Shown here: piece after piece, positions 27,593 through 35,776 of the stretch | How positions within the stretch are numbered: the stretch's first letter is position 1 | Layout: each line of letters opens with the position of its first letter | Assembly: GCF_000473325.1 (NCBI RefSeq) | Contig: NZ_KI421513.1 | Coordinates: 2,551,217 to 2,615,216 of the forward strand | Length of the DNA: 64,000 nucleotides | DNA from: Leisingera caerulea DSM 24564 | GTDB taxonomy: Bacteria > Pseudomonadota > Alphaproteobacteria > Rhodobacterales > Rhodobacteraceae | Direction: 5' to 3' | Made by a program: the position numbers and the translations under genes | Notes under the pieces: generated by a model | The model's input: the letters and a program-made list of their open reading frames with translations, nothing else | Told to the model about the DNA's origin: nothing | Database searches by the model: none

Positions 27593-27667
27593 TGGAGCGG
27601 GCGATGAGATTCGAACTCACGACCCTTACCTTGGCAAGGTAATGCTCTACCCCTGAGCTACGCCCGC
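27593..27667 (-). tRNA. tRNA-Gly (GCC anticodon), copy 3
   Basis: Third identical 75-nt tRNA-Gly, 2.6 kb from copy 2 and separated from it only by the methyltransferase-restriction-vsr operon. The flanking terminator and the GGGCTGCAAG stretch upstream of the tRNA also match the other units. Confidence 0.97.
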
Positions 27668-27823
27668 GCTGCCATCCGGTGAGCGGTGAAATAGGGGCTC
27701 CGCCCGCGGGCTGCAAGAGGAAAAACGGTGCCTGCGGAAAAAAATTCAATGGGCCGCGACGGAATTCCTAAGGCCATGCGTTTCACACCTCAACAACCAG
27801 CTTTTCAAAGGGAGATTGAGGGT

Positions 27824-28009
27824 ATGCTTTGCAAGGACTTCCTGCGGATCACCTGCCTTGGCGCGGCGATTGCCTTGGGACTGCTGGTGCAAAACGCTCA
27901 GCACATCAGCGCCCCGCAAGCTGACAGCTGGGCCGGGCAGGCCGAAGGCGCCAGACCTGTGCAGTCCGAAACGGTGAGCCTGGCGCAGCCTGCGGCGTTC
28001 AACGCCTGA
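27824..28009 (+). CDS. Small exported or membrane protein, unknown
   Basis: 61 residues from the ATG at 27824 behind GGGAGATTGAGGG. A hydrophobic segment FLRITCLGAAIALGLLVQ is followed by a polar Ala/Gln-rich tail. It could be a small secreted peptide or lipoprotein-like protein, but no lipobox is clear. Coding status is uncertain; only the ribosome site and the hydrophobic segment support it. Confidence 0.4.
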   Translation: MLCKDFLRITCLGAAIALGLLVQNAQHISAPQADSWAGQAEGARPVQSETVSLAQPAAFNA

Positions 28010-28151
28010 CCGGCGGGCAAGACGTTTTCCCGGCGCGGTAAACCGGCCGAAAATCCTGCGAGGGTTTCGGGGCCATTTGCAACAGGCGGAGCTAGTGTCT
28101 GCGCCGGAAAACCGGCCGGAATTCGCGCCGAACTCCTGCTCCCCGCGCAAA

Positions 28152-28187
28152 GCAAAAGGGCGCCCCGCCAGCCGGCAGGGCGCCCTT
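28152..28187 (-). terminator. Intrinsic terminator of pyc
   Basis: Minus strand GGGCGCCC-TGCC-GGC-T-GGC-GGGGCGCCC, followed by TTTTGCTTTG; 21 bp after the pyc stop. Confidence 0.85.
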
Positions 28188-28208
28188 CACTCAATTTCAG
28201 GCGCTGGC

Positions 28209-31200
28209 TTATTCCAGCTCGACCAGCAGATCCTTGGCGTCGATCTGGCCGCCGGCCTGCACGTGCACGGCCTTCACAACCGCATCGCGCTCGGCGTGGA
28301 TGCCGGTTTCCATCTTCATCGCTTCGATGGTCAGCAGCATATCGCCTTCATGCACCTGCTGGCCCGGCTGCACCGCGACAGAGGCCACGACCCCCGGCAT
28401 CGGCGCGCCGACGTGGTTCGCATTGCCCGCTTCCGCCTTGGCGCGCTGTTCGGTCGAGGCTTTGACCAGACGGTTCGGCACCCGGATCACCCGCGGCTGG
28501 CCGTTGAGTTCAAAGAAGACCTTCACTTCGCCTTTCTCATCGGTCTCGGAAATCGCCTGCAGACGGATCTCCAGGGTCTTGCCCGGGTCGATTTCTGCGG
28601 TGATCTCCTCGCCCGGCTCCATGCCGTAAAAGAAAGTGCGGGTCGGCAGGGTGCGGACCGGGCCGTACTGGCGGTGGCGGCCCATGTAATCCAGGAACAC
28701 CTTGGGATACATCAGGTAGCCGTTCAGGTCCTCGTTATCGACCTTGAAGCCTTCCAGCTGCTTGGACAGGTCTGCGCGGACCGCTTCCAGGTCAACCGGC
28801 TCCAGATGCTTGCCCGGGCGCTCGGTGTTCGGCGCTTCGCCTTTCAGCACCTTGCTGACGATGCCCTCGGGGAAGCCGCCCGGAGGCTGGCCCAGGTTGC
28901 CGCGCATCATGTCGACCACCGAGTCGGGGAAGGCCACATCGGTTTCCGGGTTCTCGACCTCATCGCGGGTCAGGCCCTGGCTCACCATCATCAGCGCCAT
29001 GTCGCCAACCACCTTGGACGACGGGGTCACCTTAACGATGTCACCGAACATCTGGTTCACATCGGCATAGGTCTGCGCCACATCGGCCCATTTCTCCTCC
29101 AGACCCAAGGAGCGCGCCTGCGCCTTCAGGTTGGTGAACTGGCCGCCCGGCATCTCGTGCAGGTACACTTCCGAGGCCGGCGCCGCGAGGCCGCTTTCAA
29201 ACGCGGCATACTGCGCCCGAACCTGTTCCCAGTAGCCGGAGATCTCGCGCACCTTGGCGATGTCGATGCCGGTGTCGCGATCTGTGTTGCGCAGCGCCTC
29301 GACGATGGAGCCCAGGCAGGGCTGCGAGGTGCCGCCGGAGAAGGCGTCCATGGCTGCGTCCACCGCATCCACGCCGGCATCCGCCGCCGCCAGGATGGTG
29401 GCACCGGCCACGCCCGAGGTGTCGTGGGTGTGGAAGTGGACCGGCAGGCCGACCTCTTCCTTCAGCGCCTTGACCAGCTGGCGGGCAGCCGCGGGCTTCA
29501 GCAGGCCCGCCATGTCCTTCAGGCCCAGGATATGGGCACCAGCGGCTTCCAGCTCCTTGGCCATGCCGACGTAATACTTCAGGTCGTACTTGGCGCGGTT
29601 CGGGTCCAGGATATCGCCGGTATAGCAGATGGTGCCTTCGCAGACCTTGCCGCTTTCGACCACCGCGTCCATCGCAACGCGCATGTTCTCGACCCAGTTC
29701 AGCGAGTCGAAGACGCGGAACACGTCGACCCCGGTCTCCGCCGCCTGGCGCACGAACTCCTGCACCACATTGTCCGGATAGTTGGTGTAGCCGACGCCGT
29801 TGGAAGCGCGCAGCAGCATCTGGGTCATCACGTTCGGCATCGCCTCGCGCAGGTCGCGCAGGCGCTGCCAGGGGCATTCCTGCAGGAAGCGGTAGGCCAC
29901 GTCAAAGGTCGCACCGCCCCAGCATTCGACCGAGAACAGCTGGCTCAGGTTCTGCGCATAGGCCGGCGCCACCTTGATCATGTCGATCGAGCGCATCCGG
30001 GTCGCCAGCAGCGACTGGTGGCCGTCGCGCATGGTGGTGTCGGTCAGCAGCAGTTGCGGCTGCGCCTTCAACCAGTCGGCAACTGCCTGCGCGCCTTTTT
30101 CCTCCAGCAGATTGCGGGTGCCGTGCGGCAGCTCGCCCGGTTCAACCCGGGGCGCGCGCGGCTCCTTCAGGTCGGCGGCGGGCGCCGGACGGCCTTCGGT
30201 CTCCGGGTGGCCGTTCACGGTGATGTCCGCGATATAGGTCAGCACCTTGGTGCCGCGGTCGCGGCGCTTCTTGAACTGGAACAGCTCCGGTGTCTCGTCG
30301 ATGAATTTAGTGGTGTATTCGTTCGACAGGAAGGTCGGGTGCTTCAGCAGGTTTTCGACAAACGCGATGTTGGTCGACACGCCGCGCACCCGGAATTCGC
30401 GCAGGGCGCGGTCCATGCGGGCAATCGCCTTCTCGGGCGTCGGCGCCCAGGCGGTCACCTTGGTCAGCAGCGAGTCGTAATAGCGGGTGATCACGCCGCC
30501 CGCATACGCGGTGCCGCCGTCCAGGCGGATGCCCATACCGGTGGCCGAACGGTAGGCGGTGATGCGGCCATAGTCCGGGATGAAGTTGTTCAGCGGATCT
30601 TCGGTGGTCACACGGGTCTGCAGCGCGTGGCCGTTCAGGCGGATATCGTCCTGCGATGCCTTGCCGGTCGCTTCGGCAATGGATTTGCCCTCAGCGATCA
30701 GGATCTGCGCCTGCACGATGTCGATGCCTGTGACCTCTTCGGTCACGGTATGCTCCACCTGCACCCGCGGGTTCACTTCGATGAAGTAGAAGTTGCCGGA
30801 CTCCATATCCATCAGGAATTCGACGGTGCCCGCGCATTCATAGTTCACATGCTGGCAGATCTTGCGGCCCAGGTCGCACAGCTCGGCGCGCTGTTCTTCG
30901 CTCAGGTACGGGGCCGGGGCGCGCTCGACCACTTTCTGGTTGCGGCGCTGGACCGAGCAGTCCCGCTCGTAAAGGTGATAGATGTTGCCGTCCTTGTCGC
31001 CCAGGATCTGCACCTCGACGTGGCGGGCGCGGGTGATCATCTTCTCCAGATACCCCTCGCCGTTGCCGAACGCGGCTTCCGCCTCGCGGCGGCCTTCCAG
31101 CACCTTCTCTTCCAGCTCCTTTTCGGCGTGGATCGGACGCATGCCGCGGCCGCCGCCGCCCCAGGAGGCTTTCAGCATCAAGGGATAGCCGATCTCAGCC

Positions 31201-31652
31201 GCTTCCTTGCGGATCGCGTCCATGTCGTCGCCCAGCACCTCGGTCGCCGGAATCACCGGCACGCCGGCCTGTATCGCCACCTTGCGGGCCGAGGCCTTGT
31301 CGCCCAGAGCGCGCATGGTTTCTGCCTTGGGGCCGATGAAGGTGATGCCGTTGCGGGCGCAGGCGTCCACGAATTCCGGGTTCTCGGACAGCAGGCCGTA
31401 ACCAGGGTGGATCGCATCGGCGCCGCATTCCTTGGCGACGCGGATGATTTCGTCGATCGACAGATAGGCCGCAACCGGCCCCATGCCTTCGCCGATCCGG
31501 TAGGCTTCGTCCGCCTTGAACCGGTGCAGGCCGAGCTTGTCCTCCTCGGCATAGACGGCGACGGTGCGTTTGCCCATCTCGTTGGCGGCGCGCATCACGC
31601 GGATCGCGATCTCGCCACGGTTGGCAATCAGGATCTTTTTGAAGTCGGTCAT
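28209..31652 (-). CDS. pyc: Pyruvate carboxylase
   Basis: Biotin enzyme that carboxylates pyruvate to oxaloacetate, the main anaplerotic step in roseobacters. 1147 residues with domains in normal order: biotin carboxylase with ATP-grasp (ILIANRGEIAIRV at the N-terminus, KASWGGGGRGM, EVNPRVQVEHTVTEE), carboxyltransferase from about residue 540 (LLTDTTMRDGHQSLLATRMRS, then GLKDMAGLLKP and HTHDTSG) and the biotin carrier domain with biotinylated K1113 in EAMKMET. No break is seen. It depends on the biotin made by the bio operon at the left of the window. Confidence 0.98.
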   Translation of the reverse strand: MTDFKKILIANRGEIAIRVMRAANEMGKRTVAVYAEEDKLGLHRFKADEAYRIGEGMGPVAAYLSIDEIIRVAKECGADAIHPGYGLLSENPEFVDACARNGITFIGPKAETMRALGDKASARKVAIQAGVPVIPATEVLGDDMDAIRKEAAEIGYPLMLKASWGGGGRGMRPIHAEKELEEKVLEGRREAEAAFGNGEGYLEKMITRARHVEVQILGDKDGNIYHLYERDCSVQRRNQKVVERAPAPYLSEEQRAELCDLGRKICQHVNYECAGTVEFLMDMESGNFYFIEVNPRVQVEHTVTEEVTGIDIVQAQILIAEGKSIAEATGKASQDDIRLNGHALQTRVTTEDPLNNFIPDYGRITAYRSATGMGIRLDGGTAYAGGVITRYYDSLLTKVTAWAPTPEKAIARMDRALREFRVRGVSTNIAFVENLLKHPTFLSNEYTTKFIDETPELFQFKKRRDRGTKVLTYIADITVNGHPETEGRPAPAADLKEPRAPRVEPGELPHGTRNLLEEKGAQAVADWLKAQPQLLLTDTTMRDGHQSLLATRMRSIDMIKVAPAYAQNLSQLFSVECWGGATFDVAYRFLQECPWQRLRDLREAMPNVMTQMLLRASNGVGYTNYPDNVVQEFVRQAAETGVDVFRVFDSLNWVENMRVAMDAVVESGKVCEGTICYTGDILDPNRAKYDLKYYVGMAKELEAAGAHILGLKDMAGLLKPAAARQLVKALKEEVGLPVHFHTHDTSGVAGATILAAADAGVDAVDAAMDAFSGGTSQPCLGSIVEALRNTDRDTGIDIAKVREISGYWEQVRAQYAAFESGLAAPASEVYLHEMPGGQFTNLKAQARSLGLEEKWADVAQTYADVNQMFGDIVKVTPSSKVVGDMALMMVSQGLTRDEVENPETDVAFPDSVVDMMRGNLGQPPGGFPEGIVSKVLKGEAPNTERPGKHLEPVDLEAVRADLSKQLEGFKVDNEDLNGYLMYPKVFLDYMGRHRQYGPVRTLPTRTFFYGMEPGEEITAEIDPGKTLEIRLQAISETDEKGEVKVFFELNGQPRVIRVPNRLVKASTEQRAKAEAGNANHVGAPMPGVVASVAVQPGQQVHEGDMLLTIEAMKMETGIHAERDAVVKAVHVQAGGQIDAKDLLVELE

Positions 31653-32060
31653 TTCACCCTCGGGGTCCGTGCAAGTTGGTGCAGTGTTAGGCGGATATTA
31701 GCGATCCGCACAACCGTAGTTCTGGGTATTTCCGGCATGATTGCGCTCTCAAGCGGCCTGTTTTTGGATTTTTGTTACATCCCGGATGGCGGTTTTTTGC
31801 GCTTTGTAACGGGCTTTGCGCCGGCAGGGGTCCGGCGGCATGCTGCAATGCGGCAGCCGGAGCGGAGCGCTTTCGGCCAGCGCGCTCAACTTCGGGTCAG
31901 GAAAGCGCCGCGCGGCGCAACCAAAGAGCCCGGTCCTGACCTTCCGGCACAGGCGCAGCCCGGTGCCTTCCGGTTAGACTGAAAACAGACTTGGGTTCAA
32001 TTGCTTGCCCTCAGAAAACCAGCCGCGCTCCGGCGCCGGCTGCTGCCAAGGAGAGTAATC
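31653..32060. other. Divergent promoter region of pyc and the BLUF gene
   Basis: 408 bp without a gene. A plausible minus-strand promoter TTGTGC-N17-CTAACA lies about 60 bp before pyc, overlapped by an inverted repeat GCGGAT/ATCCGC (31691-31709). Further on, GTTACA (31774-31779) and TGTAAC (31805-31810) form a widely spaced inverted pair in an AT-rich patch. The rest is GC-rich and shows nothing definite. Confidence 0.35.
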
Positions 32061-32498
32061 ATGCACCGTATCATATACGTCAGCCAGGCCGTGCGCGGCA
32101 TGTCCAGCAAGGAGCTGGCCGTGATCGTGGAGAAAGCGCAGAAATCCAACGCCGCCGCTGATGTGACCGGCATGCTGGTCGGCCACATGGGGTGGTTCCT
32201 GCAGGTGATCGAAGGCCCGGCGGAGGCATTGGCTGCGCTGTTTCACCGCATCAGCTCAGACCCGCGGCACGGCAATATCCGGGTGCTGGTCAGCGAAGCG
32301 GCGCCCGCCCGGGCGTTTCCGGAATGGCGGATGGCCTTCTCGGAGCCGCATGTGCTGCCCAAGCCGGTGCAAAAGCACGTGTTTGCGCTGCAGAACCTGA
32401 TCCCGATCAACAGTCCCGACCGCGGCAGCGAAACCGCCGTGCGGCAGGTTGTGCGCGACTTCCTGGCCGCGTTTGAGCGGTTGGAGAAAACCGCCTGA
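32061..32498 (+). CDS. Short BLUF-domain blue-light photoreceptor
   Basis: 145-residue protein that is essentially one BLUF domain, which binds FAD and senses blue light. The flavin-site residues are in place: Y6 in RIIYVSQ, N30 in KSNAAADVTG and Q48 in WFLQVIEG, with the W in FPEWRMAF near the end. There is no output domain, so signalling must go through a partner protein. A good AAGGAGAG site precedes the ATG. Divergent from pyc. Confidence 0.93.
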   Translation: MHRIIYVSQAVRGMSSKELAVIVEKAQKSNAAADVTGMLVGHMGWFLQVIEGPAEALAALFHRISSDPRHGNIRVLVSEAAPARAFPEWRMAFSEPHVLPKPVQKHVFALQNLIPINSPDRGSETAVRQVVRDFLAAFERLEKTA

Positions 32499-32516
32499 CC
32501 TGCGCCGCGCAACGGT

Positions 32517-33668
32517 TCATCCTGCCGCAGGCGGCCACCGCTCCAGGGATTTCAAAGCCGCCAGGTCCGGCGCGCCCAGCTGGCTCATGTTGGCCTGCAT
32601 GTCCTTGGCCAGAATATCGGTCAGATGCGCCGGGCCGTTTTCGCCAAGTGCTGCCAGCGCATAGTGATAGGCGCGGCCCAGCATGACGAAATCCGCGCCC
32701 AGGGCCAGCGCCCGGATAATGTCCAGCCCGCCTTCGATGCCGCTGTCGAAAATAAGCGGTATCCGCACCGCCTCCCGGATCTCCGGCAGCACGTCTATCG
32801 CCGCGGGGCAGCCATCAAACTGGCGGCCGCCGTGATTTGAGATCCAGACCGCATCGGCGCCGGCCTCTTCCAGCCGCTTGGCATCGCGCGCGCGCATCAC
32901 CCCCTTGACGATGAAAGGGCCGTCCCAATTGCGCCGCAGCCATTGCACATAGTCCCAATCAGGCGAGGTGCGCAGCAAATAGCCGACGTGGGCGGTCGGC
33001 GGCAGGTTTGCCTGCGCGCCGGAGATATATTTGTCCAGCGTCCGCATATGCGGCATCCCGTGCCGCGCCATTCCCAGCGCCCAGGCGGGCCGCACCGCAA
33101 TCTGCGCCAGCAGCCGCGGGGTCAGCCGGGGCGGCTGGGTCAAGCCGGAGCGGGTCTGCCGTTCCCGGCGCGAGGCGGCGGGCACATCCACCGTCAGAAC
33201 CAGTGTTCTGAAACCCGCATCCCGGGCCCGCGCCAGCAGGTCGGCGCGGATGCCCTCGTCCTTGGGCGGGTACAGCTGGAACCAGCCGTCCTGCCCCAGA
33301 TGCGGGGCCAGATCCTCCGGCGACCGGCTGGCCACGGTGGACAGGCAAAACGGAATGCCCGCCGCGGCGGCGCTGCGCGCAAGTGCGGCCTCGGCATCCG
33401 GCCAGATCAGCCCGGACATACCCACCGGGGCGATGCCGAAGGGCAGGGCCTGGGAGGTGCCCAGGAAACTGGTGCTCAGCTCCGGCTCCATCGGGCCGTG
33501 CAGAACGGACGGCAGAAAGCGGATCCGGTCCAGCGCCGTGCGGTTGCGGGCGCGGGCCTGCTCGGCGCCGGTGCCGCTGTCCAGGTAATCCCACACAAAC
33601 CGCGGCAGCCGGTTTTTGGCGCGGTGTTTCAAATCGTCGAGGCCGGGGTAACGCTGATGCAGATCCAT
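32517..33668 (-). CDS. FMN-dependent alpha-hydroxyacid dehydrogenase (LldD/glycolate oxidase family)
   Basis: 383-residue TIM-barrel flavoenzyme that oxidises L-lactate or a similar 2-hydroxyacid. Characteristic segments are RFVWDYLDSGTGAE, PFGIAPVGMSGLIWPDAE, FQLYPP, KGVMRARDAKR, the catalytic His and Arg in ISNHGGRQFDG, and FDSGIEGGLDIIRALALGADFVMLGR. The substrate cannot be told from sequence; L-lactate is most usual. Convergent with the BLUF gene, 18 bp apart. Confidence 0.92.
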   Translation of the reverse strand: MDLHQRYPGLDDLKHRAKNRLPRFVWDYLDSGTGAEQARARNRTALDRIRFLPSVLHGPMEPELSTSFLGTSQALPFGIAPVGMSGLIWPDAEAALARSAAAAGIPFCLSTVASRSPEDLAPHLGQDGWFQLYPPKDEGIRADLLARARDAGFRTLVLTVDVPAASRRERQTRSGLTQPPRLTPRLLAQIAVRPAWALGMARHGMPHMRTLDKYISGAQANLPPTAHVGYLLRTSPDWDYVQWLRRNWDGPFIVKGVMRARDAKRLEEAGADAVWISNHGGRQFDGCPAAIDVLPEIREAVRIPLIFDSGIEGGLDIIRALALGADFVMLGRAYHYALAALGENGPAHLTDILAKDMQANMSQLGAPDLAALKSLERWPPAAG

Positions 33669-33746
33669 CCTCGCATTTGGAAGCCGTGATGCAGAAAAGT
33701 CCAGCCCCGCAAAGCAGTTGCCGCAGCCGCCCGCATTCAGCCGCTG

Positions 33747-35549
33747 TCAGCCCGCCTTGTTCGCTCCGGCGGCGGGCGGGCACGCGGAGGCCGCCTGTTC
33801 TGCCGCGCGCCATGCGGCATCCTGTTCGGCCTCGGTGCCGGCCGCGGCCGCGCAGACCTGGTTCCGCCCCTTCGCCTTGGCGGCATAAAGCGCCTCATCC
33901 GCGGCCCGCAGCAGGTCCTGCGGCAACAGCCCGTGGGCCGGGTAATGCGCAACACCGGCGGAAATGGTGATCTGCGGCAGGGTCTTCTCGCCATAGCGCA
34001 CGCTGATCTCCTCCACCGCCTGGCGCAGCAGTTCGGCCCGGGCCAGCGCCTCTTCGGGGGTGGCGCCAGGCAGGATCAGGGTGAACTCCTCGCCGCCGGG
34101 GCGGCAGGCGGCCTCGCTGCCGTCGCAGGCCTTTTCCAGCACCGTGCTGACCGCCCGCAGCACCATGTCGCCCGCGTCATGGCCGTGGTTGTCGTTGAAT
34201 TTCTTGAAATGGTCGACATCCACCGCAATCACACTCAGGCGCGTGCAGTTCAACTCGCCGCTGTTCAGGTGCTTGCGCAGGCTGTCGGTCATGTGGCGGC
34301 GGTTGAACAGCCCGGTCAGCGGGTCGCGCACCGACTGGTCGTGCAGCTGGTCGCGCATCCGCACATTGGCGATGGCCATGCTGATCTGCTCGGCGCACAT
34401 CTGCGCCAGCGGCTTGCAGGTGGCAAAATCGCCGGCCCGCGGCGGCATTGCCCGCAGGTGCATCAGGCCGACGGTCTCGCCGTGGGCAAGGATCGGAAAG
34501 CAGAAATACGGCCGCCCGTCATGCGGTGCCGCATGGGCGCAGGTGAACTCCACCTCGGAGGCGCCGTATTCATAGGTGCGGCCGCGGCGCAGCCCCCAGC
34601 ATTCATCGGGCCGGATATGGTCCTTGAGCCCGCCGCCGTTCCAGCTGGCGCAGCCGGCCAGCACATCGCGCGAGTTGGAAAACACATAGATGCTGCCCTC
34701 GGCATCCGGCAGCAGATGGCTCATGAACTCAGACACCATCTTGAACAGCTCATCCAGCGAACGGCAGGACTGCAGCCATTCGTTCAGCTCCCCCAGCAGC
34801 TTGACCTCACGCGCCAGCTGCATCTGGCTGGCCATGATTTCCTGATCCTTGGCGGCACGCTGCTGCATCTGGCGCAGGCTCAGCCGGTTGGTCCTGATGA
34901 CAACCACGGACACGATGCCGATCGCGGCCACCATCACGGCAGACACCAGCGCCAGCGAAATGCGCACCCGGCTGAGGAAGGTGTCGCGCACCGCGGTGAT
35001 GTCCGAATAGAACTCGATCGCCCCGGCAAACTGCCCGCCCTTCAGCACCGGCGTATAGATCTCCGCCACTTCGCGGCTGACCGCCATGGCGCCGGTGTCC
35101 CGGGTTTCGAAACCATCGACCTGGGACACTGGCTTGGTGCCGCGGGCGTAATAGACAGCGCCCTTGGCCACCTTCTGCTGGAAATAGGGTTTGCGGTTCA
35201 CCGTGCCGATGTCCGCGGGGCGGGTGGACCACATAACGCGCCCGTCCGCCTGGAACAGTTTGATCCGGTAGGCATCGGTGGTTGCCGGCAGCAGCGACAG
35301 GTATTCGATGTCATGCTGGTCCAGCTGCCCGGTAAAGAAGCTGCCGGCGCCGTCCTCCAGATGCAAAAGGATCCGGCGCCGCCAGTCCGTTGCCTGTTTG
35401 CGCAGGTCAGCCTCCAGCATCCGGTCGACCGCAGGGGCGGGGACGGCATAGACCGCCCAGGCCGACAGCGCGGCTGCCGCCAGCAGCACCAGCAGCAGCG
35501 AATAAGTCTTGAGGAGGGGCAGCAGCTGCCCGGACGGCTGAATTGGCAT
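33747..35549 (-). CDS. Membrane-bound sensor diguanylate cyclase (GGDEF)
   Basis: 600 residues from the ATG at 35549 (MPIQPSGQLLPLLKTYSLLLVLL). Order: a first membrane helix near the N-terminus, a periplasmic sensing region of about 170 residues, a second helix (ISLALVSAVMVAAIGIVSVVVI), a GAF-like domain (ELFKMVSEFMSHLLPDAEGSI) and a C-terminal GGDEF domain introduced by RDPLTGLFNRRHM. The active-site motif is GGEEF, so c-di-GMP synthesis is expected. The RxxD inhibitory site that normally precedes the motif by five residues is absent. Signal unknown. Confidence 0.92.
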   Translation of the reverse strand: MPIQPSGQLLPLLKTYSLLLVLLAAAALSAWAVYAVPAPAVDRMLEADLRKQATDWRRRILLHLEDGAGSFFTGQLDQHDIEYLSLLPATTDAYRIKLFQADGRVMWSTRPADIGTVNRKPYFQQKVAKGAVYYARGTKPVSQVDGFETRDTGAMAVSREVAEIYTPVLKGGQFAGAIEFYSDITAVRDTFLSRVRISLALVSAVMVAAIGIVSVVVIRTNRLSLRQMQQRAAKDQEIMASQMQLAREVKLLGELNEWLQSCRSLDELFKMVSEFMSHLLPDAEGSIYVFSNSRDVLAGCASWNGGGLKDHIRPDECWGLRRGRTYEYGASEVEFTCAHAAPHDGRPYFCFPILAHGETVGLMHLRAMPPRAGDFATCKPLAQMCAEQISMAIANVRMRDQLHDQSVRDPLTGLFNRRHMTDSLRKHLNSGELNCTRLSVIAVDVDHFKKFNDNHGHDAGDMVLRAVSTVLEKACDGSEAACRPGGEEFTLILPGATPEEALARAELLRQAVEEISVRYGEKTLPQITISAGVAHYPAHGLLPQDLLRAADEALYAAKAKGRNQVCAAAAGTEAEQDAAWRAAEQAASACPPAAGANKAG

Positions 35550-35776
35550 CCCGATCACTTTAAACCATTTAAACCATGTATTTCGCCCAAGGGTTGCGCA
35601 ATGATCTTTCGGTTTCGTGAAGGTGGCGTCCGGGGCGGCGCAGAAGGCGGAAAAAATGGGGCGAAAACGTTTCAAATCCGCGCTTTCCCGGGCGGGCTGC
35701 CTGCGGTCCGTAAACGTGTGAACAGAGTGTGAACGTCCTCTTTCCGCCGGGCTTGAATCAGGTTAGGATCGCGGCC

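Noticed and set aside
28077..31982. Very long plus-strand open frame opposite pyc (about 1300 codons)
   Set aside because: It is an antisense shadow of the GC-rich pyc gene: His/Arg/Gly/Val-rich low-complexity translation, no recognisable domain, and pyc on the other strand is unambiguous.
33933..35732. Long plus-strand open frame opposite the diguanylate cyclase gene
   Set aside because: Antisense shadow with His/Gln/Arg-biased composition; the GGDEF protein on the minus strand has clear motifs and membrane helices.
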